A stretch of 5,523 bases of DNA, taken from Chloroflexota bacterium (GTDB taxonomy: Bacteria > Chloroflexota > Limnocylindria > Limnocylindrales > CSP1-4). The stretch is from assembly GCA_021786915.1 (NCBI GenBank), contig JAJYMP010000575.1, forward strand, positions 1 through 5,523. The letters run 5' to 3'. Numbering within the stretch: position 1 is the stretch's first letter; each line of letters starts with the position of its first letter. Under the pieces are notes generated by a model. The model worked only from the letters and a program-made list of their open reading frames with translations. It made no database searches and was not told the DNA's origin. Below are positions 3,766 through 5,523 of this stretch, piece after piece. The translations under genes were made by a program, and so were the position numbers.

Positions 3766-5523
3766 TCACGCCTCGTACACCTTGAGGATCTCGTCGCCGT
3801 AGTGGTTGATCACCTTGACCGCGATCCGGCCGGTCGAGGGACGCGGGAACGGCCGGCTGACCGTCGAGTAGAGCGAGGCCCAGGCCGCCTCGTCGACCTC
3901 GGCGCGGAGGGCCCGGCGCAGCTTGTCGTACGGCTCGTCGTCGCCGCAGAAGTAGGCGTGGCGGACGAAGAAGCTGCGGCCGTTGTAGTCGGTGTCGATG
4001 AACCAGCAGGCGATGTCCTCGTCGGCCTTCGAGCTGCGGACCTGGCCGGTCGTCGGGTCGTAGACATCGAGCCCGCGGACCTCGACCTGGAGCCCCCCGT
4101 CCTCGGCCGGGCGGATCGAGACGTCGGGCTGGCCGAAGACCGTGAACAGGTTGCCGGCGCCGGTCTTCTTGAGGAGCTCGTCGCCGATCGCGAGGTCCGG
4201 GTTCATCCGGGCGTTGAGGACGACGAGCTTGCCGAAGCGCTGGGCCTTCGTCGTCTCCTCGTCGGCCTGCGCGTCGAAGGCGAAGCCGCAGACCACCAGG
4301 ACGTCGAAGTAGCCACTGGTCTCGACGACGGCCTCGCGGACGAGCTCGGGCCCGACGGTGCCGTACTCGGGGCCGATCGCGACCGCCACCCGCTTCGAGG
4401 CGCCGCCCTCGAGGTACGTGCCGGTCGCCTGGAGGTAGCGGCCCGGGTAGGGCTCGAGCGACTCGAACCGGAGGCGCTCGCCCTTGAACCGATTGTCCAC
4501 ACCGGACTTGCGCAGGTTGGCGAGGACCATCTCGACGAAGCGGCCGGACTCCTCGACCGGCGCGACCGCATCGACGCTGTCCTCCGGCGCGTCGGCGACG
4601 ACCCGGTGGGGCGACAGGCTCTCGACGGTGAACGGGCCGGCGACCCGGACGACCTTGCGGTCCTCGTACGGGCGGTCGTAGAGGATCTCGGTCTCGGCAT
4701 GACGGACGATCGCGGCGTCGATCTCCGCGCGCGTCATCCCCTCGCGGATGTCCGGGTTCTGGGCGATCGACTTGAGGGTGACGTGGGGAACGCGCTCGTA
4801 GACGAAGCCCTTGCGGATGTCGCCCTCGGTCGAGCCGATCGGCGGCTGGCCGGTCAGCTCGGCCTCCCGGCGCTGGCCCTCGGGCGAGTCGGCGAGCAGG
4901 TAGTACGGGTAGCGCGCGCCCATGAGGCGCGTCCGCGCCAGCGCGAGTGCGACCCGGCTGGTGTCGATCGTGATCCAGCGCCGGCCCCATTGTTCGGCGA
5001 CGTAGGCGGTCGTGCCACTGCCGCAGGTTGGGTCCAGGACGAGGTCGCCCGGGTCGGTGGTCATGAGGATGCAGCGCTCGATGACCTTGCTCGGCGTCTG
5101 AACAACATAGACCTTCTCGTCGGTGAACTGTCCCGTAAGCGTGTCGGTCCATAGGTTCGTCCGGGTCTTCCACGGGAAGTCGTCTGCGCGTCGCATGTAT
5201 CGGATGGTGTTCTCCGATACGTGAATTCGATCCGCCTGCGCGAGCCTGTTCATCCCGTCAGGGAATTGCGCTTTCCAGTGGGCATTCGGTCCAGGCGAGT
5301 ACTGCTTGCCGCGGAAAGCGAAGATCTGCGGATGGCTCGCTGCGCCTTGCGACAACAGGTTGTCGGGCGTATACAGCACCGCGTCATCCGGCAACCGATC
5401 CTCGCCGCGAACTTCGCGCGCAGTCAGGCCCCTTGTCGACCCATCCGGAAGCCGTAACCAGCGATAGCCTGCGCATTTCGCTGAATTGGCCACGCCAGTC
5501 CGCGCGAAATGGACACCCTGGAT
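3766..5523 (-). CDS. Site-specific DNA methyltransferase, N4/N6 type (5' end cut by window)
   Basis: 585 residues are visible, counted from the window edge, and the frame stays open through 5523, so the true start lies outside. A GTG at 5493 is not a credible start because it would remove catalytic motifs. LVLDPTCGSGTTAYVAEQWG (161-180) is the SAM-binding motif I. VQTPSKVIERCI (141-152) before it fits the motif X region of the beta-class order, in which the catalytic (D/N/S)PPY motif comes earlier; that motif is not in the window. KGFVYERVPHVTLKSIAQNP and a C-terminal block ending VKVINHYGDEILKVYEA recall large type III-like methyltransferases with a long C-terminal half, probably for target recognition. 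The enzyme would transfer a methyl group from SAM to adenine N6 or cytosine N4 at a specific site. It heads the visible operon. Codon use changes sharply near codons 140-190: roughly 70% G/C at third positions before and over 95% after, by hand count. Confidence 0.9.
   Translation of the reverse strand: MQGVHFARTGVANSAKCAGYRWLRLPDGSTRGLTAREVRGEDRLPDDAVLYTPDNLLSQGAASHPQIFAFRGKQYSPGPNAHWKAQFPDGMNRLAQADRIHVSENTIRYMRRADDFPWKTRTNLWTDTLTGQFTDEKVYVVQTPSKVIERCILMTTDPGDLVLDPTCGSGTTAYVAEQWGRRWITIDTSRVALALARTRLMGARYPYYLLADSPEGQRREAELTGQPPIGSTEGDIRKGFVYERVPHVTLKSIAQNPDIREGMTRAEIDAAIVRHAETEILYDRPYEDRKVVRVAGPFTVESLSPHRVVADAPEDSVDAVAPVEESGRFVEMVLANLRKSGVDNRFKGERLRFESLEPYPGRYLQATGTYLEGGASKRVAVAIGPEYGTVGPELVREAVVETSGYFDVLVVCGFAFDAQADEETTKAQRFGKLVVLNARMNPDLAIGDELLKKTGAGNLFTVFGQPDVSIRPAEDGGLQVEVRGLDVYDPTTGQVRSSKADEDIACWFIDTDYNGRSFFVRHAYFCGDDEPYDKLRRALRAEVDEAAWASLYSTVSRPFPRPSTGRIAVKVINHYGDEILKVYEA
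3771..3774 (-). promoter_or_regulatory. Ribosome-binding site of the DUF6650-like gene
   Basis: GAGG on the minus strand lies 6 nt before the ATG at 3764, within the last codons of the methyltransferase gene (the stop is 3768-3766). The arrangement TGA-C-ATG suggests termination-reinitiation. Confidence 0.55.

Noticed and set aside
3721..5154. Long plus-strand open frame of 477 codons
   Set aside because: It is in antisense register to the methyltransferase and its product is low-complexity (Val, Asp, Leu, Arg). The minus-strand frame carries motif I and a family-like C-terminus.
3734..5173. Second minus-strand open frame of 479 codons over the methyltransferase
   Set aside because: This is a shifted frame of the methyltransferase gene, rich in Arg, Pro, Asp and Gly, with no recognisable domain.
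1..5523. CRISPR array, rRNA, riboswitch or transposase
   Set aside because: I looked for regularly spaced longer repeats, rRNA-like segments and transposase motifs and found none.

Overview
This is a high-GC bacterial window. The leftmost gene and the C-terminal part of the methyltransferase have almost exclusively G or C at third codon positions. That fits a high-GC lineage such as Chloroflexota (for example Limnocylindria-like soil or water genomes) or Actinobacteriota. I lean to Chloroflexota because of the Tat-exported NxrA-like oxidoreductase, but this is inference from gene content and composition. No marker gene is present to settle it.

Layout. (1) 1-1113, minus strand: the N-terminal 371 residues of an NxrA/NarG-type molybdopterin oxidoreductase with a Tat signal peptide; it runs off the left edge. 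(2) 1114-1443: a spacer without a convincing gene, holding two inverted repeats and an AT-rich patch. (3) 1444-1728, minus strand: a 94-residue protein with an excisionase/MerR-like helix-turn-helix, with a recognisable promoter and ribosome-binding site. (4) 1729-2041: a divergent regulatory spacer with the promoter of the HTH gene, three GCAAGCG direct repeats about 45 bp apart, and a -10-like box placed for a leaderless start of the next gene. (5) 2042-2542, plus strand: a DUF488 protein. (6) 2309-5523, minus strand: a tightly packed operon read from right to left. It encodes a DNA methyltransferase (N-terminus outside the window), a DUF6650-like protein starting 1 nt after the methyltransferase stop, and an unrecognised conserved protein with a KTYPNPSQKY motif whose start overlaps the DUF6650 stop. 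The last gene converges on DUF488, and the two reading frames overlap by 234 bp.

How it may work together. The methyltransferase, DUF6650-like, KTYP-motif and DUF488 genes look like part of a modification-linked defence or genome-conflict island placed beside a respiratory gene. The excisionase-like HTH gene near the junction would suit an island edge. A helicase or nuclease partner, if there is one, would lie beyond the right edge. Two points deserve attention: the in-register antisense overlap of DUF488 with the KTYP-motif gene, and a sharp change in codon use inside the methyltransferase gene near 5100-4960, which suggests a recombined, mosaic gene.
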